This document shows, piece after piece, positions 1 to 7,966 of a DNA stretch of 54,746 bases. Position 1 is the stretch's first letter. Each line of letters opens with the position of its first letter. This DNA is from an uncultured Candidatus Peregrinibacteria bacterium (GTDB lineage Bacteria; Patescibacteriota; Gracilibacteria; UBA1369): positions 1 through 54,746 of the forward strand of contig CALMAI010000008.1 in the NCBI GenBank assembly GCA_937858825.1, given 5' to 3'. Below the pieces are notes generated by a model. It had not been told where the DNA came from and ran no database searches. It worked only from the letters and a program-made list of their open reading frames with translations. A program made the position numbers and the translations under genes.

Positions 1-81
1 GAGGCTCCCTGCAAACACAAGCGCACACCCCGAAAAGCGGCGAAAAAGTGGAAGAAAAAAGTAGAAGAGGCTGGGACACAA

Positions 82-1950
82 ATGTTTGCAGGTAAAAAAC
101 CAGGAGGCTTTAAAATTCCGCTCCTCGGTTCTATTGGAAGCTTTCTGGGTATGCTCATAACAGGGAACGTGGAACAAAATCAGCCACAGGAATCGAGTGG
201 GCCATATGGTGGAGGCGGATACGTTCGCATGCTCCAAACACGTGAAGAGATCGCCAAGCAGATCGGAGAAAAAGCCGGACATGTACCATTTGACACTGTT
301 ATCCGCGTGATGGGGTCAGGAAAAAGCAAATCGCGGGCCCAGGAGCTAACCAATAACATAGCCCTGGCGCTCAACCTGTTCAAAGATCCACAAATGAACT
401 GGTTCCAGACCCGCCGGATCATTCCAATCGACAGCATCAATAACAAAATAACCAAATTTAATTTTAATCATCGGCTTCTCTATACAAAACTCTTTTTCTT
501 CGGGGAAAAGGTATCAGTTCTGGACGCGCAGGAACTGGCTTCAGTCTTCCATTTTCCATCCAGCCGATTCAACTACACCCCTATCATCAACTGGTTGAAG
601 TACAAGGTCTTACCAGCCCCTGTGGATGCTCCAATACTCAAAGATCCAAAAGAAGGGGTCGCACTAGGTTACAACGTTTTCCGCGGAGAAAAGAAACTGG
701 TTTCCATCCTTCGCAATGACCGGACCAGACACCAATACGTAATCGGAAAATCTGGTTCCGGTAAATCTGCCTTTCTCAGCTACATGGCAAGGCAGGATAT
801 GTGGAATGGAGACGGAGTCTGCGTGGTTGATCCCCATGGAGACCTTATTGAAGAACTCGTCCAGTTTGTCCCAAAAGAACGGGCAAAAGATGTAATTATT
901 TTCAATCCTGCAGATGTTGATCGCCCAATGGGACTCAACATTCTGGAAGCCTACACCCCGGAAGAGATGGATCTGGCATCCAGCCAGGCCACAGAAATTT
1001 TCATCAAAATCTTCGGTGACGAGATCTTTGGACCACGTATCCAGCATTACTTTAGAAATGGATGCCTCACACTTATGGAAGATCCAGACGAAGGCGCTAC
1101 GCTCATCGATGTGCCACGAATCTTCGTAGATGAAGAGTTTATGAAATACAAAGTCAGCAAAGTGAAAAATCCTGTAGTCCGATCCTTCTGGGAACACGAA
1201 TTTGCCCATACCGGAGAACGTGAACGACAGGAGATGATCCCATACTTCAGCTCGAAGTTTGGACCATTCATCACCAACTCAATCATGCGTAACACTATTG
1301 GGCAGACCAAATCGGCCTTCAACTTCCGAAAAGTCATGGATGAACAAAAGATTCTCCTCATTAACCTCTCAAAAGGTAAGATGGGGGATCTTAACACCCA
1401 GCTTCTTGGACTCGTTGTTGTTGCCCGTCTCCAGATGGCAGCTATGAGCCGTGTCGATATCCCGGAAAAAGAACGAAAAGATTTCTATCTCTATGTGGAT
1501 GAGTTCCAGAACTTTGCGACTGACAGTTTCGCATCAATTCTGTCCGAAGCCCGTAAATATCATCTGGCGCTTATCATGGCCCACCAATATATCAAACAGC
1601 TGGAGAAAAAACAGGATACCTCTATCCGTGATGCCGTCTTTGGTAACGTGGGAACACTCATGTCTTTTAAAGTTGGTGCCGATGACGCCGAGTATCTGGC
1701 AAAAGAGTACGCGCCGGTCCTTACCGAACAGGACGTTATTGGAATTACCAACTACAAAGCCTACATCAAACTGAACATTAACAACGCCACTTCCCGTCCA
1801 TTCTCGCTTGAAACCATATACGATATGAGCAAAGCCAATCCAAAGATTGGAGAGATTATTAAGCAGTACTCACGCATGAAGTACGGACGGAAAAAAGAGT
1901 TCGTAGACCAGGAAATTTCAGCCCGCATTGGTATTGACGTTAACGCATGA
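82..1950 (+). CDS. Type IV secretion-type ATPase (VirB4/TraG/HerA-like), probably 5'-truncated in this window
   Basis: Probable membrane-associated ATPase of a type IV secretion or DNA-uptake-like machine. Seen: Walker A GKSGSGKS at about residues 222-229, followed by VCVVDPHGD; Walker B YLYVDEFQNF at about 469-478; then the IMAHQYIKQL region typical of TraG/VirB4/HerA-type conjugation ATPases. A hydrophobic stretch lies near the N-terminus (about residues 10-30). Start 82 is the first ATG, but the same frame stays open to the left edge, so the true start probably lies outside the window. The stop TGA overlaps the next ATG (ATGA), so the gene is coupled to the LCP gene. Family assignment is good; the substrate (DNA, protein or pilus subunit) cannot be told from sequence. 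Confidence 0.85.
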   Translation: MFAGKKPGGFKIPLLGSIGSFLGMLITGNVEQNQPQESSGPYGGGGYVRMLQTREEIAKQIGEKAGHVPFDTVIRVMGSGKSKSRAQELTNNIALALNLFKDPQMNWFQTRRIIPIDSINNKITKFNFNHRLLYTKLFFFGEKVSVLDAQELASVFHFPSSRFNYTPIINWLKYKVLPAPVDAPILKDPKEGVALGYNVFRGEKKLVSILRNDRTRHQYVIGKSGSGKSAFLSYMARQDMWNGDGVCVVDPHGDLIEELVQFVPKERAKDVIIFNPADVDRPMGLNILEAYTPEEMDLASSQATEIFIKIFGDEIFGPRIQHYFRNGCLTLMEDPDEGATLIDVPRIFVDEEFMKYKVSKVKNPVVRSFWEHEFAHTGERERQEMIPYFSSKFGPFITNSIMRNTIGQTKSAFNFRKVMDEQKILLINLSKGKMGDLNTQLLGLVVVARLQMAAMSRVDIPEKERKDFYLYVDEFQNFATDSFASILSEARKYHLALIMAHQYIKQLEKKQDTSIRDAVFGNVGTLMSFKVGADDAEYLAKEYAPVLTEQDVIGITNYKAYIKLNINNATSRPFSLETIYDMSKANPKIGEIIKQYSRMKYGRKKEFVDQEISARIGIDVNA

Positions 1951-3119
1951 TTCAAAATAAAAACAGTAAACTCCAGACCTTTATCCTTATGTGCATCATC
2001 ACCGCACTGGGAATTTTTATGGTCACATTTGGATCCATTCTTAAAAGAGCACAGGCAGAAAACAGTGTTCATGATGGAAAGATCAGCGTTCTCATTGACG
2101 AAGTTGGAGAGCTCCGCCAGGAACTGGATGAAAAAGAAAAAACCATCAATCAAATGTATGAACACGTGTCAGTAACAAGCCAGGAACTTGGCAGAATCAA
2201 CCAAACAATCCAGAATTCAATTCAAAAAAGTTCAACAGAATGGGAAAACATAAAAGGAGATTTGAGCCAATCCAACGAGGAGTTAAACGAACTTCTAAAG
2301 CAGAAGGAGTCGATGATTAACGAACTTGCCTATAAAAATCAAAACCTTCAAAAAGAGATCAATCTTCCAAAGCTGGACCCAAACATCCTGAATGTACTGG
2401 TCATTGGACATAACGCCAAACTCACCGACACAATTCTCCTGGCCAGCATTAATCCCAAAACAGAAAAAATCTCATTCCTCAGCATCCCCCGGGATCTCTA
2501 CTACAAAGGTCGCAAAATCAACGAACTCTACAGCAAGTATGGAGTCACAGAACTGCAGCGGGCCGTTTCTGAAATCACAGGAGTCTATCCCGAAAAATAC
2601 GTAATCTTTAACTTCGATTCATTCGTGGATCTGGTAGATATTTTGGGCGGAGTCAGCATCGAAGTACAAAAAAAGCTGGTCGATAATGCTTATCCTGGAG
2701 CAGGAAACAGCTATACAACGGTTATCTTTGAGCCGGGAACGTACCAGATGGATGGAGAAACAGCTCTTAAATATGCCCGAAGTCGCAAATCAACTTCAGA
2801 TTTCGACCGGGCGGCACGCCAACAACAAGTCATTGAAGCAGTAAAAATAAAAGCCAAAAAACTGAACATTACCGCCAGGCTGGATCTCGCCACGAAAATA
2901 TATGCCAAAATCAAAGAAAATATCGAAACCAACATTAACCTCTTCGATGGACTTTCGTACATGCAACACTACCAAAACTACCAAGTCGGAAGCGCCAATG
3001 TCCTGAGCACGCAAAATTATCTCTATTCAAGCAAAAGCAACAGCGGGCAATATATACTCCTTCCACAAGGCGGAACCTACGCCAACATCAAAGCATTCGT
3101 AGCCGAAAATTTTAAATAA
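1947..3119 (+). CDS. LytR-CpsA-Psr (LCP) family protein with N-terminal coiled coil
   Basis: LCP enzymes transfer undecaprenyl-linked glycopolymers onto peptidoglycan or other envelope acceptors at the outer membrane face. Seen: one N-terminal membrane anchor (about residues 11-33), a long Glu/Gln-rich predicted coiled coil (about 45-140), then the LCP core with TDTILLASINP, FLSIPRDLYY (about 178-187), FNFDSFVDLVDILGGV and the conserved Arg/Asp cluster RSRKSTSDFDRAARQQQ near 278-294. The start codon overlaps the ATPase stop by 4 bases, so the two are probably co-transcribed and translationally coupled. The coiled coil between anchor and enzyme is longer than in typical LCP proteins and may act as a spacer through the wall or a docking arm. 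The acceptor polymer is unknown; the glycosyltransferases elsewhere in the window are plausible partners. Confidence 0.88.
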   Translation: MIQNKNSKLQTFILMCIITALGIFMVTFGSILKRAQAENSVHDGKISVLIDEVGELRQELDEKEKTINQMYEHVSVTSQELGRINQTIQNSIQKSSTEWENIKGDLSQSNEELNELLKQKESMINELAYKNQNLQKEINLPKLDPNILNVLVIGHNAKLTDTILLASINPKTEKISFLSIPRDLYYKGRKINELYSKYGVTELQRAVSEITGVYPEKYVIFNFDSFVDLVDILGGVSIEVQKKLVDNAYPGAGNSYTTVIFEPGTYQMDGETALKYARSRKSTSDFDRAARQQQVIEAVKIKAKKLNITARLDLATKIYAKIKENIETNINLFDGLSYMQHYQNYQVGSANVLSTQNYLYSSKSNSGQYILLPQGGTYANIKAFVAENFK

Positions 3120-3129
3120 AACGTGAGGT

Positions 3130-3681
3130 TTAATACCAGACACTCTTCCAGCCCAATTTATAGGCGATGATATTCGCGCACACCGGAATAAACAGTGAAA
3201 AGACAACAATGACCCCAATATGCTCAACAGAAGGGACATAGTACAAACTCCCCAAAGCAAGTGCTCCCAAAAAACTCATCTGATCAAAAGGGAAAAATGG
3301 CGCGCTGCTTTTTTTTCCAAGCCGTCTCTTAAAGAAGCTTTTCAAAAGATCCCCGAGCCCCTCCCCAAGTCCAAGCAGAAAGCCAAATCCCAAAATTCCA
3401 AAAGAGTCATAAGAAAACAAAAACCATCCTTGTGTATCGGGCACCCAGACATAGAGTGCCATTTGCAGACCGGCTATCAAAGCTCCGGCAACAGCACCGC
3501 CCAAAAGACCACGCCAGGTCTTGGTCTTTCCAAAAAGATCGTTCCCTCCAAGCTGTACGCCTCCATCAATTGGCTTCTTAAGAGCCTCAAACCAACCCAA
3601 CTGATTCAAAAGCACAGGCGCAGCATTCCCAATATAGGAAGGAAGGAAAAAGAACAAAGCCTGTCCAATTACAGAGAGCAT
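3130..3681 (-). CDS. CDP-archaeol synthase-like (CarS/DUF46) CTP-transferase
   Basis: Integral membrane protein resembling the CarS/DUF46 family, whose archaeal members make CDP-activated lipid from CTP and a phosphatidate-like ether lipid. Seen: LPSYIGNAAPVLL near residue 13, PIDGGVQLGGNDLFGKTKTW at about 37-56, then WRGLLGG and GLGEGLGDLLKSFFKRR near 110-125, the polar loops characteristic of the family, with several hydrophobic segments between. At 183 residues it has normal family length. It overlaps the upstream CDP-alcohol phosphatidyltransferase by 13 bases, so the pair could make and then use a CDP-activated lipid or alcohol. Whether the substrate is bacterial phosphatidate or something unusual cannot be inferred; the family occurs in some bacteria as well as archaea. 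Confidence 0.8.
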   Translation of the reverse strand: MLSVIGQALFFFLPSYIGNAAPVLLNQLGWFEALKKPIDGGVQLGGNDLFGKTKTWRGLLGGAVAGALIAGLQMALYVWVPDTQGWFLFSYDSFGILGFGFLLGLGEGLGDLLKSFFKRRLGKKSSAPFFPFDQMSFLGALALGSLYYVPSVEHIGVIVVFSLFIPVCANIIAYKLGWKSVWY

Positions 3682-4271
3682 CGAATGCGATTATAAAGAA
3701 AAAAGTTGGTGACAAGGAAGTAAACCGTGGTCACAACCAAAAATGGATCAAAGAAATTCTGCCCACTCGCAACCCAGATAAAAACAAAGAGATAAAAATA
3801 AAGTCGCATCTTCATAATAAAAAAGATATGCATCTTTTTCATACTCATATAAAGCAGAAAACCATGCATCAGAGTATAAGAAAAGATAAAAAGTGCCCCC
3901 CAGAAGGGACTAAAAACCTGATAGTACAAGAATGTAAAAAATATAACCACAAAGCTGGTGTAGTCCACAGTGTAATCCAGCATCCCTCCCCAAGCGCTCG
4001 ATTTTTTCAGCTTTCGGGCAACAACCCCATCCAGCATGTCCAGGAAAACATGAGTTAACAGGAAAATAAATGAAATCCAGGGATTAAATCCAAAAAAATA
4101 CACAAACGGCAACATCATTGCCAAACTCAGATAACTCAAAACATCCGGTGTCACGCCAATATCCACAAGAATCTGAGCTAACGGATCCATCAACTTTTCA
4201 CGAACAGCCCGTATTTTCAAATACATACGGTTTTCGTCTTCTCCAAACATGGGATTGCTACTTTGGTGCAT
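3669..4271 (-). CDS. CDP-alcohol phosphatidyltransferase family membrane enzyme
   Basis: Catalyses phosphodiester formation between a CDP-activated lipid or alcohol and a second alcohol, in the membrane (for example phosphatidylglycerophosphate or phosphatidylinositol-phosphate synthases). Seen: the family signature DGxxARx8GxxxDxxxD, here DGVVARKLKKSSAWGGMLD followed by YTVD, at about residues 82-105, plus roughly five hydrophobic segments; length 200 is typical. The chosen ATG lies only 10 bases after the 3' CCA of the tRNA-Met gene; internal Met codons at residues 8 and 16 are alternatives. It overlaps the CarS-like gene downstream, which implies a joint phospholipid head-group pathway. 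The specific alcohol is not identifiable. Confidence 0.85.
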   Translation of the reverse strand: MHQSSNPMFGEDENRMYLKIRAVREKLMDPLAQILVDIGVTPDVLSYLSLAMMLPFVYFFGFNPWISFIFLLTHVFLDMLDGVVARKLKKSSAWGGMLDYTVDYTSFVVIFFTFLYYQVFSPFWGALFIFSYTLMHGFLLYMSMKKMHIFFIMKMRLYFYLFVFIWVASGQNFFDPFLVVTTVYFLVTNFFLYNRIRCSL

Positions 4272-4281
4272 GTCCTTGAAT

Positions 4282-4358
4282 TGGTAGCAGGGGAGGGAAT
4301 CGAACCCACGACCTCGGGCTTATGAGTCCCGCGCTCTAACCAACTGAGCTACCCTGCC
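4282..4358 (-). tRNA. tRNA-Met (CAT anticodon), elongator type
   Basis: Cloverleaf read on the minus strand: acceptor GGCAGGG/CCCTGCT, D stem GCTC/GAGC, anticodon loop CTCATAA, T loop TTCGATT, discriminator A and an encoded CCA; 77 bases. G1 pairs with U72, so it lacks the initiator C1-A72 mismatch and is assigned as elongator Met. Ile-CAU (lysidine type) is a less likely alternative. Two oddities: A31 faces G39 at the base of the anticodon loop, and U50 faces U64 in the T stem. Confidence 0.93.
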
Positions 4359-4385
4359 ACGCGTGTAAAAGAAAAGGCTCAAATT

Positions 4386-4460
4386 TGGTTGCGGGGGGAG
4401 GATTCGAACCTCCGACCTCCGGGTTATGAGCCCGACGAGCTGCCTCTGCTCTACCCCGCG
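4386..4460 (-). tRNA. Initiator tRNA-fMet (CAT anticodon)
   Basis: Minus-strand cloverleaf of 75 bases with encoded CCA. It carries the bacterial initiator hallmarks: C1 opposite A72 (CGCGGGG/CCCCGCA), an A11-U24 pair in the D stem, and three consecutive G-C pairs flanking the CTCATAA anticodon loop. It sits between the FtsB-like gene and the elongator tRNA-Met, 27 bases from the latter, so the two Met tRNAs are probably processed from one transcript. Confidence 0.97.
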
Positions 4461-4499
4461 TCGTAAAATGGAGCCTGTATGACTTTACTGATTCGTTTG

Positions 4500-4904
4500 C
4501 TATCTGTCAAAGAAAAACTGTCCCCACTTTTCCACGTTACTCATCGATTCATAGCGTGTATCTTCCAGTTCGGCAATTCGTTGACCGTTTTCATCAACCT
4601 CAGAATCCAGTACCTCTTCTGGGATAATAATAACCTCCTCACCATAATTCACCAACCCCAGGTTCTGCTTCGCAATTTTTTCAATATAAGCCTCTGAATT
4701 ATAATACCCCAACTCTTCAGACTTATTACGAATCTCTTCTTCAATCCGTGAATTTTCAACTTCAAACTCACGAATAACCACATCCAGCTGATGACTCCGG
4801 TAGACCGAAGAGGTTAAGGTAAAGAGCAAATATGACACCAACAATAAAAGACCGATGATCACCAGTTTTGCCCCATGTGATGTTTGCGCAAACCGAAGAG
4901 CCAT
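4500..4904 (-). CDS. FtsB/DivIC-like septum formation initiator protein
   Basis: Small bitopic divisome protein; FtsB/DivIC bridges FtsL and FtsQ/DivIB during septum assembly. Seen: a short cytoplasmic N-terminus, one transmembrane helix (KLVIIGLLLLVSYLLFTLTS), a coiled coil of about 40 residues, then the family-type segment YIEKIAKQNLGLVNYGEEVI and an acidic tail. The ATG at 4904 is preferred to an upstream in-frame TTG at 4910. A TATATT -10-like box on this strand lies at 4927-4932. It heads a minus-strand run with the Met tRNAs and lipid genes and is divergent from murC, a common cell-wall/division association. FtsL-like would be the main alternative, but the LGLVNYGE pattern favours FtsB/DivIC. 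Confidence 0.8.
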   Translation of the reverse strand: MALRFAQTSHGAKLVIIGLLLLVSYLLFTLTSSVYRSHQLDVVIREFEVENSRIEEEIRNKSEELGYYNSEAYIEKIAKQNLGLVNYGEEVIIIPEEVLDSEVDENGQRIAELEDTRYESMSNVEKWGQFFFDR

Positions 4905-4966
4905 AAACAAGCGTTAAAGCTTCGTGAATATACTACAAAGCGACGATTGAAGCAACCAGCAAGCTC

Positions 4967-4975
4967 TGCTACACT
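4967..4975 (+). promoter_or_regulatory. Putative extended -10 of murC
   Basis: TGCTACACT fits an extended -10 (TGnTATAAT-like). The hexamer at 4970-4975 ends 6 bases before an in-frame TTG and 12 before the ATG of murC. No clear -35 was found by eye. Confidence 0.4.
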
Positions 4976-4987
4976 TCTATCTTGAAC

Positions 4988-6277
4988 ATGAAAGAAAATA
5001 TCCTCCAAACAGCCCAAAACATTCATTGCATCGGTATCAAAGGTACCGGGCTCAGTGCTTTGGCTGGAATTTTGCAGGCTCAAGGGAAAAATGTAACAGG
5101 ATCAGATGCGAGCGGGCCGGCCCACGATGCCAAAAATATTTCTCAGAATATAGATTTGGTCATCTACTCTGCCGCCGTTCCTCCAGAAAACATTGAAAGA
5201 AAAACCGCTCAGGCAGAGGGAATCCCGGAACTTTCCTATCCTGAAGCCTTAGGGATTTTGACTCAAAACTACAAAACCATCGCCATATGCGGAACACATG
5301 GCAAAACCACCACCACATCAATGGTTGCGACCATTCTGAAAGATGAAATCGATCCAACTATCCTTGTCGGAGCAAACATTTCTGTTTTGGATGGCCACAA
5401 TTTTCACCTTGGGAAAGGGGAGTATTTAATTATTGAAGCCTGCGAATACCAACGCCACTTCCTCCACTACTACCCCGATATTATCTGTGTGACCAATATA
5501 GAACTGGACCACGTTGACTATTTTGAAGATGAAAACGATTACAAGGACGCGTTCAGCAGTTTCTTTCTTCGCCTTTCTGAAAGTGGAACAATTATAGCCC
5601 CAAAAGATCATGAAAAGGTGATGAAGTTAATTGAAGAGGTGCAAAAAAAACGCCCAGATATTTCAGTAGTAAACTACAGCAAAGAGGATTCTGAATTTGC
5701 TCAAATAGAACCAGTTATTCCGGGCGAACACAACCGCTATAACGGCCTTGCCGCGCTTAGGACAGCCAAAACCGTCTCACCCATAAATGAGGAAGCCATC
5801 CAGAAAATTAATAGTTTTACTGGAGCCTCCCGCCGCTTCGAACAATTTATTTGCACAGATGGCCAAGTAATCATCGATGACTACGCCCACCATCCAACCG
5901 CAGTAAAGGCTACACTTAAAGCAGCAAGAGCAAAATTTGGACCGGATAAATCAATTCTCTGTGTTTTCCAACCCCACCAACATAGTAGAACAAGAAAATT
6001 ACTCAAAGGATTCCTTGGTTTTTTTAATGAAGCCAACGAAGTCATTATTCCCAATATCTATCAAACCCGCGACAGCCAGGAAGACATCCAGAGCATGAGC
6101 GCCGAATTTTTTGTGGAAGAACTTTCCAAACATCACCCAAATGTTCACTACGGACACGGTCTTGAAAAGACACTCTATGACATTCAAAACCGACAGAATG
6201 ACTTTGATATCATCATTTTTATGGGAGCAGGGGATATCATCACTATCTCAGATCAGCTTAAATCTTCTTCCAGATAG
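4988..6277 (+). CDS. murC: UDP-N-acetylmuramate--L-alanine ligase
   Basis: Cytoplasmic Mur ligase that adds L-Ala to UDP-MurNAc with ATP, the first peptide step of peptidoglycan synthesis. Seen: N-terminal Rossmann-like HCIGIKGTGLSALAGILQAQ, P-loop GTHGKTTTTSMVA near residues 102-114, central ligase region EACEYQRHFLHYYPD and TNIELDHVDYF, and C-terminal DDYAHHPTAVKATL and FQPHQHSRTRKLL, a MurC-type pattern. Length (429 residues from ATG) is slightly shorter than the usual 450-490. The ATG at 4988 is chosen over the TTG two codons upstream. Its 3' end overlaps convergent cysS by 20 bases. Mpl (murein peptide ligase) is a related alternative but less likely given ddl and LCP genes nearby. Confidence 0.93.
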   Translation: MKENILQTAQNIHCIGIKGTGLSALAGILQAQGKNVTGSDASGPAHDAKNISQNIDLVIYSAAVPPENIERKTAQAEGIPELSYPEALGILTQNYKTIAICGTHGKTTTTSMVATILKDEIDPTILVGANISVLDGHNFHLGKGEYLIIEACEYQRHFLHYYPDIICVTNIELDHVDYFEDENDYKDAFSSFFLRLSESGTIIAPKDHEKVMKLIEEVQKKRPDISVVNYSKEDSEFAQIEPVIPGEHNRYNGLAALRTAKTVSPINEEAIQKINSFTGASRRFEQFICTDGQVIIDDYAHHPTAVKATLKAARAKFGPDKSILCVFQPHQHSRTRKLLKGFLGFFNEANEVIIPNIYQTRDSQEDIQSMSAEFFVEELSKHHPNVHYGHGLEKTLYDIQNRQNDFDIIIFMGAGDIITISDQLKSSSR

Positions 6278-7634
6278 TCCCGGAAGCAGAATCTTCCAGC
6301 TGAATACCCTTTTCCAGTAATAGATCACGAATCTCATCCGCACGGACCCAGTTTTTCTCCTCCCGGGCCTTTTCCCGTTCCTCAATCAGAGCCTCAACCT
6401 CTTCATCAAGACTCACCTGTGTAGTGGGAACAAAAATTCCAAGCACCGAATCCAGACGCTCAACAAGTTTCAACGTCGCTGCCTTTCCAGCTTGAGACAA
6501 GCTTTTATCATCAATCATTCCATTGATCCATCGAATCAGATCAAAACAGGCCGCCAAAGCTACAGGAGTCTCAAAATCATCATCCATACCTTCCCGGAAC
6601 CGTTTTTTAATCTCTTTCAGCAAATCGTCCACTCCTTCTTTTCCGTCATCTTCATACCGCTCAAGCCGACGCATAAAATCATGAACCCGCATGAGCCCGT
6701 TCGCAGACGGCTCCAAAAGTTCATCAGAAAAATCGATAGGAGAGCGATAATGTGTCTGCAAAAACAAATATCGCACCACTTGGGGATCGAACTTCTTATA
6801 AATATCCCGCAGGGTAAAAAAGTTCCCAAGCGACTTCGACATTTTTTCATTATCAACACGAATAAACCCATTATGAAGCCAATATTTCACAAACCTTTTG
6901 CCACTATATGCTTCACTCTGCGCAATCTCACACTCATGATGCGGGAACATTAAATCCACTCCGCCTCCATGAATATCAAAATCGTCTCCCAAATGTTTTC
7001 GGCTCATAGCACTACACTCAATATGCCAGCCCGGACGCCCCTTTCCCCAGGGACTATCCCATTCCGGCTCACCTTCCTTCGCAAATTTCCACAAAACAAA
7101 ATCCTGATGATTCCTTTTTTCCGGATTCAGATCTTTTCGTACACCAGCACGCAACTCATCCAGTTTCTGCTTCGAAAGCTTCCCATAATCAGGGAAAGTG
7201 GTTACATCAAAGTAAACTCCATCAGAGATCTGGTACGTGTGACCATTTTCCTCAAGTCCCCGGATAAGTTCGATCATTTCTTCAATATGATCCGTGGCTT
7301 TGGTGTAAATATCACTCTTCATAATCCCAAGCATTCCATAATCCTCTTCGTAAGCAGGAATGATCTTTTCCGCCAAATCCTTCACAGAAATCTTCATCAT
7401 CTCTGCACGGACGATCATCTTGTCATCAACATCGGTATAGTTGGAAACAAAAGTCACCTGAAACCCTTTATAGATCAGATATCGACGAATCACATCAAAA
7501 GCAACGGCCGACCTTCCATGTCCCAAATGGCCATAGTCATAGACCGTCGGTCCACAAAGATACATCCCAACCTTGTTCTCATCACGGGGGTGAAAAACCT
7601 CCTTCTTTCCCGACAATGTATTGTAGAGCTTCAT
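6258..7634 (-). CDS. cysS: Cysteinyl-tRNA synthetase
   Basis: Class I aminoacyl-tRNA synthetase charging tRNA-Cys. Seen: MYLCGPTVYDYGHLGHGRS (HIGH-type motif with the first zinc-ligand Cys) at about residues 24-42, VSNYTDVDDKM, GWHIECSAM (zinc ligand), GGGVDLMFPHHECEIAQSEA, and EKMSKSLGNFF (KMSKS loop) around 265. Length 458 matches the family. The HIGH motif reads GHLGH, a conservative variant. The ATG overlaps the upstream YggT stop (7631-7634), indicating coupling, and the 3' end runs 20 bases into convergent murC. Confidence 0.97.
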   Translation of the reverse strand: MKLYNTLSGKKEVFHPRDENKVGMYLCGPTVYDYGHLGHGRSAVAFDVIRRYLIYKGFQVTFVSNYTDVDDKMIVRAEMMKISVKDLAEKIIPAYEEDYGMLGIMKSDIYTKATDHIEEMIELIRGLEENGHTYQISDGVYFDVTTFPDYGKLSKQKLDELRAGVRKDLNPEKRNHQDFVLWKFAKEGEPEWDSPWGKGRPGWHIECSAMSRKHLGDDFDIHGGGVDLMFPHHECEIAQSEAYSGKRFVKYWLHNGFIRVDNEKMSKSLGNFFTLRDIYKKFDPQVVRYLFLQTHYRSPIDFSDELLEPSANGLMRVHDFMRRLERYEDDGKEGVDDLLKEIKKRFREGMDDDFETPVALAACFDLIRWINGMIDDKSLSQAGKAATLKLVERLDSVLGIFVPTTQVSLDEEVEALIEEREKAREEKNWVRADEIRDLLLEKGIQLEDSASGTIWKKI

Positions 7635-7903
7635 AAGAACAGACCTTGCAGAATATTAACGAGCAGTCCTCTAAGCAAATCCAAACAAAAAAGAGCAACA
7701 ATCGGGGAAATATCAAACATTCCCAATCTTGGAATGACTCGTCGGAATGGACCTAAAATTGGCTCAGTCACGCTATGCAAAAAAGCTCGAATCTGGCCGC
7801 CTCCACCATTGGAAACCCATGACATTAAAATCCGCGCAATAATCGCAAAACTCAACAGATCAAAAAAAATCGAAACAAAGTTGATAAGAAAGACAGCAGC
7901 CAT
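7631..7903 (-). CDS. YggT-family small membrane protein
   Basis: About 90 residues with two hydrophobic segments (FLINFVSIFFDLLSFAIIAR and SPIVALFCLDLLRGLLVNIL) separated by the family-typical loop with SWVSN and VTEPILGPFRRVIPRLGMFD. YggT proteins are linked to membrane or division-site organisation and osmotic stress in other bacteria, but their biochemistry is unclear. ATG at 7903 is preferred to an in-frame GTG at 7909. It overlaps cysS by 4 bases and lies 63 bases downstream of the surface-protein stop on the same strand. Confidence 0.85.
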   Translation of the reverse strand: MAAVFLINFVSIFFDLLSFAIIARILMSWVSNGGGGQIRAFLHSVTEPILGPFRRVIPRLGMFDISPIVALFCLDLLRGLLVNILQGLFL

Positions 7904-7966
7904 AAACACAATAAAGACTAAGCCGCCAAATCATAACAAGGAAAAGCCAAAAAATCTAGCATCCCT

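Noticed and set aside
664-1209. Minus-strand open frame of 181 residues inside the secretion ATPase
   Set aside because: Overlaps Walker A and other conserved ATPase motifs on the plus strand, and no independent signal is present.
3220-3696. Plus-strand open frame of 158 residues opposite the CarS-like gene
   Set aside because: Very Lys/Ser/Pro-rich, with no recognisable motif; the minus strand carries the CarS-like motifs.
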